Source: Streptomyces sp. HmicA12
GTDB taxonomy: Bacteria; Actinomycetota; Actinomycetes; Streptomycetales; Streptomycetaceae
NCBI RefSeq assembly: GCF_000373565.1
Contig: NZ_KB891809.1
Span: 352,240 to 416,239 of the forward strand
Direction of reading: 5' to 3'
DNA: 64,000 bases
Part shown: in pieces, positions 8,137 through 15,433 of the stretch
Layout of the letters: the number at the start of each line of letters is the position of its first letter
Numbering within the stretch: the first letter of the stretch is position 1
Notes under the pieces: model-generated
Database searches by the model: none
What the model saw: the letters and a program-made list of their open reading frames with translations, nothing else
Told to the model about the DNA's origin: nothing
Translations under genes and position numbers: made by a program

Positions 8137-10367
8137 GCCCCTGCCAGCCGGAAATCCAGCGCGGTACAGCGTCTACCCGCCGAAACCGTGCGCACTGCCT
8201 GCCCCAGAGCCTTGCGCGAACCGACGAGGACCACCAGCTTCTTGGCACGCGTGACCGCCGTATAGAGGAGATTGCGCTGGAGCATCATCCAGGAGCCGGT
8301 CGTCAGCGGGACGACCACGCACGGGTACTCACTGCCCTGCGAGCGGTGGATGGTGACGGCGTAGGCGTGGGCCAGCTCGTCGAGCTCGTCGAAGTCGTAC
8401 GGCACTTCCTCGTCCTCGTCCGTCAGGACGGTGAGCCGCTGCTCGTCCGCGTCGAGGGAGGTGACGACGCCGACCGTGCCGTTGAAGACTCCGTTCACCC
8501 CCTTCTCGTAGTTGTTCCTGATCTGTGTGACCTTGTCGCCGACCCGGAACACGCGGCCGCCGAACCGCTTCTCGGGCAGCTCGGGCCGGCCGGGCGTGAT
8601 CGCCTGCTGGAGCAGCGCGTTGAGGTTCCCCGCGCCGGCCGGGCCGCGGTGCATCGGGGCGAGCACCTGCACGTCGCGCCGCGGGTCGAGGCCGAACTTG
8701 GCGGGAATCCGGCGGGCGGCGACATCGACGGTGAGCCGGCCCGCTTCCTCCGTGTCCTCCTCCACGAAGAGGAAGAAGTCCTTCAGGCCCTGGGTGAGCG
8801 GTGGCGTGCCGGAGTTGATGCGGTGGGCGTTCGTGACGACGCCGGACTCCTGGGCCTGGCGGAAGATGCGCGTGAGGCGCACGGCGGGGACCGGGCTGTC
8901 GTCGCTGAGCAGGTCGCGCAGCACCTCACCCGCGCCGACGCTCGGCAACTGGTCCACGTCGCCGACGAAGAGGAGGTGGGCGCCGGGCGGGACCGCCTTC
9001 ACCAGCTTGTTGGCGAGCAGCAGGTCCAGCATGGAGGCCTCGTCGACCACGACCAGGTCGGCGTCGAGCGGGCGGTCCTTGTCGTACGCGGCGTCGCCCC
9101 CGGGTTTCAGTTCGAGCAGCCGGTGGACGGTGGAGGCCTCGGCGCCGGTGAGCTCGGCGAGCCGCTTGGCCGCGCGCCCGGTCGGCGCGGCGAGCACCAC
9201 CTTGGCCTTCTTCGCCCGGGCCAGCTCCACGATCGACCGCACCGTGAACGACTTTCCGCAGCCGGGACCGCCGGTCAGCACGGCCACCTTCTCGGTGAGG
9301 GCCAGTCTGACGGCCTCCTCCTGCTCGGGCGCGAGCTTCGCCCCCGTGCGGTCCGCGAGCCAGGCCAGCGCCTTGTCCCAGGCCACGTCCCGGAACGCGG
9401 GCATCCGGTCGTCGCCGGTGCGCAGCAGCCGCAGCACCTGCGCGGACAGCGACAGTTCGGCCCGGTGGAACGGCACGAGGTACACGGCCGTGACCGGCTC
9501 CCCGTGCTCTCCGGGCACCTGCTCGCGTACGACACCGGCCTCGCCGGAGTCCTCGTCGGGCAGGGCGAGTTCGGCGAGGCACTCGATGACCAGGCCCGTG
9601 TCGACCTGGAGCAGCTTCACCGCGTCGGCGATCAGCCGCTCCTCCGGCAGGAAGCAGTGCCCTTGGTCGGTGGACTGCGAAAGGGCGTACTGCAGACCGG
9701 CCTTGACGCGCTCCGGGCTGTCGTGCGGGATGCCGACGGCCTGGGCGATGCGGTCGGCGGTGAGGAATCCGATGCCCCAGACGTCCGAGGCGAGGCGGTA
9801 CGGCCGGTTCTTCACGACGGAGATCGACGCGTCCCCGTACTTCTTGTAGATACGGACGGCGATGGAGGTGGAGACGCCGACGGACTGCAGGAAGACCATC
9901 ACCTCCTTGATCGCCTTCTGCTCCTCCCAGGCGTCGGCGATCTTCTTGGTCCGCTTCGGCCCGAGCCCCGGCACCTCGATGAGCCGCTTCGGCTCCTGCT
10001 CGATGACGTCGAGGGTGTCGAGCCCGAAGTGCCGGGTGATGCGGTCGGCGAAGATCGGTCCGATCCCCTTGACGAGCCCGGACCCGAGATAGCGGCGGAT
10101 GCCCTGGATGGTGGCGGGCAGCACCGTCGTGTAGTTCTCACAGGTGAACTGCTTGCCGTACTGGGGATGGGAGCCCCAGCGGCCCTCCATCCGCAGCGAC
10201 TCGCCCACCTGCGCCCCGAGCAGCGAGCCGACGACGGTCAGCAGGTCGCCGCCTCTGCCGGTGTCCACGCGCGCGACCGTGTACCCGGTCTCCTCGTTCG
10301 CGTACGTGATGCGCTCGAGGACCCCCTCGAGCGTCGCCATGGGGCGTGCCGCCGCAGATTCGGTCAT
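8118..10367 (-). CDS. recD2: ATP-dependent RecD2-like DNA helicase
   Basis: A 749-residue superfamily 1B 5'-3' helicase of the RecD2 type, which works without RecBC. The N-terminal region (about 1-100) is an OB-like domain. Two helix-hairpin-helix segments follow (VKGIGPIFADRI and VPGLGPKRTKKI). The helicase core has Walker A GGPGCGKS near residue 365, Walker B VVDEASMLD, and C-terminal motifs TIHRSQGSEYP and LYTAVTRAKK typical of UvrD/RecD fold 2A/2B. Length is normal for the family. Role: DNA repair and possibly replication-fork processing. It lies upstream of and in the same direction as citrate synthase, but the 200-bp gap argues against one operon. Confidence 0.93.
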   Translation of the reverse strand: MTESAAARPMATLEGVLERITYANEETGYTVARVDTGRGGDLLTVVGSLLGAQVGESLRMEGRWGSHPQYGKQFTCENYTTVLPATIQGIRRYLGSGLVKGIGPIFADRITRHFGLDTLDVIEQEPKRLIEVPGLGPKRTKKIADAWEEQKAIKEVMVFLQSVGVSTSIAVRIYKKYGDASISVVKNRPYRLASDVWGIGFLTADRIAQAVGIPHDSPERVKAGLQYALSQSTDQGHCFLPEERLIADAVKLLQVDTGLVIECLAELALPDEDSGEAGVVREQVPGEHGEPVTAVYLVPFHRAELSLSAQVLRLLRTGDDRMPAFRDVAWDKALAWLADRTGAKLAPEQEEAVRLALTEKVAVLTGGPGCGKSFTVRSIVELARAKKAKVVLAAPTGRAAKRLAELTGAEASTVHRLLELKPGGDAAYDKDRPLDADLVVVDEASMLDLLLANKLVKAVPPGAHLLFVGDVDQLPSVGAGEVLRDLLSDDSPVPAVRLTRIFRQAQESGVVTNAHRINSGTPPLTQGLKDFFLFVEEDTEEAGRLTVDVAARRIPAKFGLDPRRDVQVLAPMHRGPAGAGNLNALLQQAITPGRPELPEKRFGGRVFRVGDKVTQIRNNYEKGVNGVFNGTVGVVTSLDADEQRLTVLTDEDEEVPYDFDELDELAHAYAVTIHRSQGSEYPCVVVPLTTGSWMMLQRNLLYTAVTRAKKLVVLVGSRKALGQAVRTVSAGRRCTALDFRLAGATRQKI

Positions 10368-10426
10368 GATCCGACGGTAGCGGTGCGCACTGACAGCGCG
10401 GGAGGGTCACCGGATTCCGGCCCCGG

Positions 10427-10813
10427 TCACGGGTCCTCCACCGCCGGGACGCACGGGGACAGCAGCGCCTCGGTGTGGTGGGTGAGGGTGCCGCGGGCGA
10501 GCCTGACGACGCGCACCTCGTTCCCGTGGTCCGGGTCCTCGTCGTCGCGGATGTGCAGCAGTCCGTACGAGCCGGGGGCGACCGCCGCGACGTGCTCGTA
10601 CAGGGCGACGACGTCCGGGGACGCGCGGTGGTTGGAGTGGCCGCCGACGTGGAGGAAGGGTTCGCCGTTCATCCAGCGCAGGTCCAGCAGGTACGGGCTG
10701 TCCAACGCGGCTACGCGGAGCCGGAGTTCGTCCACGATTCCCGGCAGCCCGGCCTCGTCGTCATCGGCGCGCACGCTCTCCCTGACGGTGATCCAGCCGT
10801 GGTACTCGAACAT
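10427..10813 (-). CDS. Imm7 family immunity protein (orphan)
   Basis: A 128-residue protein starting MFEYHGWITVRES. The sequence pattern, including the G-x2-SNHR segment at residues 58-63 and the following YGLLHIRDDED, is what I recall for the Imm7 family of polymorphic-toxin immunity proteins. These cytosolic proteins neutralise a cognate contact-dependent or secreted toxin. No toxin gene is adjacent: neighbours are recD2 and a divergent nucleotidyltransferase pseudogene. It may therefore protect against toxins of competitors, or be a remnant. The frame is open 113 codons further upstream, but that part is antisense to the neighbouring gene, so the ATG at 10813 is chosen. Confidence 0.7.
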   Translation of the reverse strand: MFEYHGWITVRESVRADDDEAGLPGIVDELRLRVAALDSPYLLDLRWMNGEPFLHVGGHSNHRASPDVVALYEHVAAVAPGSYGLLHIRDDEDPDHGNEVRVVRLARGTLTHHTEALLSPCVPAVEDP

Positions 10814-10862
10814 CCCGCTCCCTGATCCGAGCCGCTCCGAAGCCTGAACGTAGGGTGCCAGG

Positions 10863-11660
10863 ATGAGTGAGCCCGCACCCTCCAGGCAGATCACGGTCCC
10901 GGTGAGCGTGCGGCGTGTGCTGCCCGATCTGCTGACGGCGGTGGCGCCGGTGGTCGGGGAGCGGCTCATCGGGGCGTGGCTGTACGGGTCCGCGGCCACG
11001 GGGTCGTTCGAGCGCGGGGTCAGCGACATCGACGTACTCATCGGGGTCGCAGCAGTGGAAGGTGAACTCCCTCTCGACTCCGGTGAGTTGGATGCCGCCC
11101 ATGCCCGGGTCCTGCGGGCCCACCCGGCCTTCCGCGACCGGCTCGACCTCACCTACGCACCGGCCGCCGCGCTCGCCGGTGAACCGGGTGCCCCCCTCCT
11201 CGCCCTCTCCCCCGGCGAACCTCTCCACGCCGGGCGCGTGACGCCCGCCTAGGCGCTGACCCGGGCCCTCGCGCGGGAGACGGGGCTGACGCTGGCCGGG
11301 CGGCCCGCGCGGGAGGCGCTGGCCCCGGCCGGCGCCCAGGAGGTGCGGCTCGCGCTCGTCGACTCCGTCGCGGAGCTGCGGCGCCGGGCCCCCGGGGTGC
11401 GCCACCGGGGCGGGCACGCGTACATCGCCCTCACCGCGTGCCGGGCGCTGCGCGCGCTGACCGCCGGGGAGCTCGCGGACAAGGGTGAGGCCGCACGCCG
11501 GACGGCCGAGCGGTGGCCCCGGCTGCGGCCGCTCCTGGACGCCGCGCTCGGCTGGCGGCGGGCACAGGCGGTACGGGACGAGACGCCGCTGCCGGAGGAA
11601 CTGGCCGCGCTGATGGCCGAGTTGCTGGACCTGACGGCGGCCGCGACCCTGACGGAATGA
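10863..11660 (+). pseudogene. AadA-like nucleotidyltransferase interrupted by an in-frame TAG
   Basis: The first 129 codons encode a nucleotidyltransferase domain with the motif GSAATGSFERGVSDIDVL (residues about 42-59). The glycine-serine pair and the two aspartates are the nucleotide- and metal-binding residues. Translation then stops at TAG (11250-11252). The same reading frame continues unbroken for 136 more codons to TGA at 11660 and encodes what looks like the helical C-terminal domain (DUF4111) of aminoglycoside adenylyltransferase-like proteins. So this is a single nonsense change, plausibly TGG to TAG, not a frameshift. Full length would be 265 residues, as in AadA relatives. Resistance activity is not established, and the truncated 129-residue protein is probably inactive. 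Confidence 0.75.
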
Positions 11661-11750
11661 TCCGGATCGCTCGGTCCCGGCGATGATTTCCGCGCCGCCT
11701 CGCGGTCTACCTCTCGACACCAGCAGCAGCGGACACAGAGGAGCGCCACC

Positions 11751-11960
11751 ATGACCGCCACCCCCGCCAAGGGCCCCGCCAGCTACTTCCCGTCCATCGA
11801 GACGAAGTACGGCCACCCGGTCGCGTACTGGTTCGACCTCATCCGCTCCTCGCCGCTGGACAAGCACATGGAGCTGGTGGGCTGGCTCAAGTCCGAGCAC
11901 GGCCTGGGTCACGGCCATGCCAACGCGCTGGTGGCCCACGTCCGGGCCGAGGGAAAGTAA
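11751..11960 (+). CDS. DUF4287 domain protein
   Basis: A 69-residue acidic/basic small protein with the DUF4287 pattern: a tyrosine-phenylalanine N-terminal turn (ASYFPSIETKYG), a central helix, and GHGHANALVAHVR at the C-terminus. The function of the family is unknown; it occurs both alone and fused to DUF5655. GAGGAG lies at a good distance before the ATG. It is a single-gene unit and the next gene is convergent. Confidence 0.85.
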   Translation: MTATPAKGPASYFPSIETKYGHPVAYWFDLIRSSPLDKHMELVGWLKSEHGLGHGHANALVAHVRAEGK

Positions 11961-12027
11961 CCCCGCAAGCAGCGCGGAGACACCGGCCCGGCACCGGCCC
12001 CGCCGGCGGGGGACCGCGCGACCGGCC

Positions 12028-12678
12028 TCAGATCCCGCCGACCCCGCCCATCGGCTCCGGGTCCACCCGCACCGGCGTGCCCCACACCCGCACCACCTCG
12101 TAGTCCGTGAACTCGTGCACCAGGCGGTACGCCATCGCCGCGTCGGGGCGGCGGCGCTGCGCCGCCAGGTACAGGTCCGCCTCGCGGCGGTCGTGGCGCG
12201 GGGTGCCGCACAGCTGCCACACCTGCCCGTTCCACAACTCCGGGATCCAGCGCTGCTGGGGCTGGGGGCGGTCCTCGCGCGTGCCGTAGCGCGACATCAC
12301 CGGGCGGTCGGGGGTCGGGCGGGACGCCGGGGAGCCGTACTCACCCTCCAGCTGGGAGCGGTGGGCCTTGCGGCGGCGGGTCTCGCACAGCAGGCACAGG
12401 TCGGGGGCGGACTGCTCGACCGGGCCGTACGGATGCTCCTTGCAGCGGGTCGCCGGCTTCTGGCCGGTCGTCGCGTCGTCGAGCTGGTCGAGCGCGCGCG
12501 TCAGGTCGCCGCGCACCTCGTGGAGCACGTCGTCCGGGGTGTCCGCGGTGAGCTTCTCGCCGTGCTCCCCGAGCACGCGCAGGGCGCGGCCGAGTGCGGT
12601 GAGCTGCGCGTGGTTCACGATCCTGTGCTCCCTGTCCGGGGTGTCGAGCTTTCCGACGTCCACCATCGCACGCACCAC
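12028..12678 (-). CDS. hypothetical protein with Cys pair (possible zinc-binding)
   Basis: A protein of about 216 residues, not recognised. The N-terminal third is helical (TALGRALRVLGEHGEKL and a following acidic helix). The middle has three cysteines, RCKEHPYG then LCLLCETRRR, which could bind zinc. The C-terminal half is rich in W, R and Y and ends with a valine/tryptophan-rich strand region. Start choice: the frame is open to 12759, but codons above 12745 overlap the LacI operators of the divergent rbs operon. GTG at 12678 has GGGGGAG six nt upstream; ATG at 12684 or 12699 are alternatives. It is divergent from rbsR. Confidence 0.6.
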   Translation of the reverse strand: MVRAMVDVGKLDTPDREHRIVNHAQLTALGRALRVLGEHGEKLTADTPDDVLHEVRGDLTRALDQLDDATTGQKPATRCKEHPYGPVEQSAPDLCLLCETRRRKAHRSQLEGEYGSPASRPTPDRPVMSRYGTREDRPQPQQRWIPELWNGQVWQLCGTPRHDRREADLYLAAQRRRPDAAMAYRLVHEFTDYEVVRVWGTPVRVDPEPMGGVGGI

Positions 12679-12744
12679 CGACATCTCCCCCGCTCCCATC
12701 ACGATCCGGTCACGAGAACCGGAACGGGGGTTGCCAGCTGCCCG

Positions 12745-12790
12745 TGTAATCGATTCCAATCACTCACGTCAGTCGATGTAATCGATTCCA
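12745..12790 (+). promoter_or_regulatory. tandem LacI-type operators of the ribose operon
   Basis: The 14-mer TGTAATCGATTCCA occurs twice, at 12745-12758 and 12777-12790. The copies are 32 bp apart, about three helical turns, so two bound dimers would lie on one DNA face. The core AATCGATT is a palindrome with the central CG typical of LacI-family operators. The second copy ends 25 bp before the rbsR start codon, fitting autorepression by RbsR with release by ribose or ribose phosphate. Confidence 0.75.
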
Positions 12791-12815
12791 CGCAGCCACG
12801 AGGAGGTGGCCCGCG

Positions 12816-13820
12816 ATGTCTCCGAAGGCGAGCATCAAGGACGTCGCGGCCGCGGCCGGGGTCTCCGCCGCCACGGTCTCCCGCGCCCTCAACGGCCATC
12901 CCTCGGTGAGCCCGGACGCCCGGACCCGGGTGCTGGCGGCCGTGGAGTCGCTCGGCTACCGGCCCAACGCCGTGGCCCGTTCCCTGCGCACCGACCAGAC
13001 CCGCACGCTCGGCCTGGTCATCAGCGACGTGCTCAACCCGTACTTCGGGGAGCTGGCCCGTTCCGTCGAGGAGGAGGCGCGGGCCCTCGGCTACAGCGTC
13101 ATCATCGGCAACGCCGACGAGCGGCCCGAGCTCCAGGACCACCACGTCCGCACCCTGCTCGACCGGCGCATCGACGGGCTGCTCGTCTCCCCGACCGACG
13201 GCGGCTCGCCGCTGATGCTGGACGCCGCGCGGGCCGGGACCCCGATGGTGTTCGTGGACCGGTGGATCCCGGGAGTCGACGTGCCGGTGGTGCGCTCCGA
13301 CGGGCGCGCGGCCGTCCAGGCCCTCGTCGCGCACCTGCACCGGCTCGGGCACCGGCGGCTCGCCATCATCGCGGGCCCGGCCGCCACGACGACGGGCAGC
13401 GAACGCGTCGACGCCTTCCGGGAGGCCCTCGCCTCGTACGAGATCGAGCTGCCGGACGCCTACATCGGGCAGGGCGACTTCCAGGCGGAGAGCGGGCGGC
13501 GGGTGACCGAGGGGTTCCTGGATCTTCCCGAGCCGCCCCGCGTGGTCTTCGCCGCCGACAACCTGATGGCCCTGGGCGCGCTGGACGCGATCCGCGCGCG
13601 CGGGCTGCGGGTTCCCGACGACATCGCGCTCGCCGCCTTCGACGACATCCGCTGGTTCGTGCACACCGATCCGCCGATCACGGCGATCGCCCAGCCGACC
13701 GGGGAGCTGGGGCGGGCCGCCGTGCGGGCCCTGGTGGACCGCATCGAGGGGCGTACGCCGGAGTCGGTCACGCTCCCCGCCCGGCTCGTCGTCCGCCGCT
13801 CCTGCGGCGCCCCCGCCTGA
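12816..13820 (+). CDS. rbsR: LacI family repressor of the ribose operon
   Basis: A 334-residue LacI-family regulator. The N-terminal helix-turn-helix (KDVAAAAGVSAATVSRALNG, residues 8-27) and hinge helix (YRPNAVARSLR) are intact. A periplasmic-binding-protein-like sensor domain covers residues 60-330. The first gene in the operon, it is followed by rbsA after 68 bp. Two copies of a CG-centred palindrome in its promoter mark autoregulation. GAGGAGG precedes the ATG with 9-nt spacing. The assignment to ribose rests on the downstream transporter, ribokinase and pyranase genes. Confidence 0.88.
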   Translation: MSPKASIKDVAAAAGVSAATVSRALNGHPSVSPDARTRVLAAVESLGYRPNAVARSLRTDQTRTLGLVISDVLNPYFGELARSVEEEARALGYSVIIGNADERPELQDHHVRTLLDRRIDGLLVSPTDGGSPLMLDAARAGTPMVFVDRWIPGVDVPVVRSDGRAAVQALVAHLHRLGHRRLAIIAGPAATTTGSERVDAFREALASYEIELPDAYIGQGDFQAESGRRVTEGFLDLPEPPRVVFAADNLMALGALDAIRARGLRVPDDIALAAFDDIRWFVHTDPPITAIAQPTGELGRAAVRALVDRIEGRTPESVTLPARLVVRRSCGAPA

Positions 13821-13888
13821 ACAACCCCCGCAGACCCGCTTTCCAGAGAACCCCCACCACCGCCAACCTCAATGGAGAGGAGCAACGG

Positions 13889-15433
13889 ATGAGCAGCTCC
13901 GACGAGTTCGAGTTGCTGCGTATCGAAGGGATACGGAAGACCTTCCCCGGTGTCGTCGCGCTCGACAGCGTCGACTTCGATCTGCGCCGCGGGGAGGTGC
14001 ACGTCCTGCTCGGTGAGAACGGGGCCGGCAAGAGCACGCTGATCAAGATGCTCTCCGGCGCCTACACACCCGACGAGGGCCGCATCACCGTAGGCGGCGA
14101 GCAGGTCCGTATCCATGGTGCGCAGGACGCCGAGAAGCTCGGTATCGCGACCATCTATCAGGAGTTCAATCTCGTTCCTGATCTGACCGTCGCCGAGAAC
14201 ATCTTCCTGGGGCGCCAGCCGCGCCGCTTCGGTCTCATCGACCGGAAGAAGATGGAGACCGACGCCGAAGCGCTCCTCGCGCGCGTGGGCGTGAACGTGT
14301 CGCCACGCGCGCGTGTGCGTGAACTGGGCATCGCCCGGCTGCAGATGGTGGAGATCGCGAAGGCGCTGAGCCTCGACGCGCGGGTGCTCATCATGGACGA
14401 GCCGACCGCCGTGCTGACCTCCGAGGAGGTCGACAAGCTCTTCGCCATCGTGCGCGCGCTGCGCGAGGACGGGGTCGGCGTCGTCTTCATCACCCACCAC
14501 CTGGAGGAGATCGCCGCCCTCGGCGACCGGGTGACGGTGATCCGGGACGGGCGGAGTGTGGGCCAGGTGCCCGCCTCGACGCCCGAGGACGAGCTCGTAC
14601 GGCTCATGGTGGGGCGGTCGATCGAGCAGCAGTACCCGCGCGAGCGGCCGGACGACGCCGGTGGTGCCGGTGGCGCGCTCCTCAAGGTCGAGGGGCTGAC
14701 GCGGGACGGCGTCTTCCAGGACGTCTCCTTCGAGGTGCGGGCCGGTGAGGTCGTCGGTATCGCGGGCCTCGTGGGCGCCGGGCGCACCGAGGTCGTGCGC
14801 GCCGTGTTCGGCGCGGACCCGTACGACAAGGGCTCGGTGGAGGTCGCGGGCGCCGCGCTCGCCCGCCATGACGTGAACGCCGCCATGGCCGCCGGGATCG
14901 GGCTCGTGCCCGAGGACCGCAAGGGGCAGGGGCTCGTCCTCGACCAGTCGGTGGAGGAGAACCTGGGGCTCGTCACGCTGCGCGCCGCCACCCGCGGCGG
15001 GTTCGTGGACCGTAAGGGCCAGCACGCCGCCGCCGAACGCATCGCCGCCCAACTGGGCGTGCGGATGGCGGGACTCGGCCAGCACGTGCGCACCCTGTCC
15101 GGCGGCAACCAGCAGAAGGTCGTCATCGGCAAGTGGCTGCTCGCCGACATCAAGGTGCTGATCCTCGACGAGCCGACGCGCGGCATCGACGTCGGCGCGA
15201 AGGTCGAGATCTACCAGCTCATCAACGAGCTCACCGCCGCCGGCCACGCCGTGCTCATGATCTCCAGCGACCTTCCCGAGGTGCTCGGCATGAGCGACCG
15301 CGTGCTCGTCATGGCGCAGGGCCGGATCGCCGGTGAGCTCGACGCCGCCGACGCCACCCAGGACTCCGTGATGGCCCTCGCCGTCTCCACCACTCCCACG
15401 ACCGACGAAAGCGAGGCCCGTCGTGGCCACTGA
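13889..15433 (+). CDS. rbsA: ribose ABC transporter, tandem ATP-binding protein
   Basis: A 514-residue sugar-importer ATPase with two nucleotide-binding domains in one chain. The first has a standard Walker A (GENGAGKST, residues about 44-52) and Walker B ending LIMDEPTA. The second has the degenerate Walker A typical of RbsA/MglA (GLVGAGRTE) and a good signature LSGGNQQK with LILDEPTRG. It powers uptake by the membrane protein encoded next. I start at ATG 13889, preceded by GGAGAGGAG, although the frame is open far upstream through rbsR. Its last 11 bases overlap the start of the permease gene, consistent with translational coupling. Confidence 0.93.
   Translation: MSSSDEFELLRIEGIRKTFPGVVALDSVDFDLRRGEVHVLLGENGAGKSTLIKMLSGAYTPDEGRITVGGEQVRIHGAQDAEKLGIATIYQEFNLVPDLTVAENIFLGRQPRRFGLIDRKKMETDAEALLARVGVNVSPRARVRELGIARLQMVEIAKALSLDARVLIMDEPTAVLTSEEVDKLFAIVRALREDGVGVVFITHHLEEIAALGDRVTVIRDGRSVGQVPASTPEDELVRLMVGRSIEQQYPRERPDDAGGAGGALLKVEGLTRDGVFQDVSFEVRAGEVVGIAGLVGAGRTEVVRAVFGADPYDKGSVEVAGAALARHDVNAAMAAGIGLVPEDRKGQGLVLDQSVEENLGLVTLRAATRGGFVDRKGQHAAAERIAAQLGVRMAGLGQHVRTLSGGNQQKVVIGKWLLADIKVLILDEPTRGIDVGAKVEIYQLINELTAAGHAVLMISSDLPEVLGMSDRVLVMAQGRIAGELDAADATQDSVMALAVSTTPTTDESEARRGH

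Noticed and set aside
11250..11252. Programmed readthrough (pyrrolysine or suppressor) at TAG
   Set aside because: No pyl genes are known in Streptomyces, and no readthrough context is visible. A simple nonsense mutation or sequencing error is more likely.
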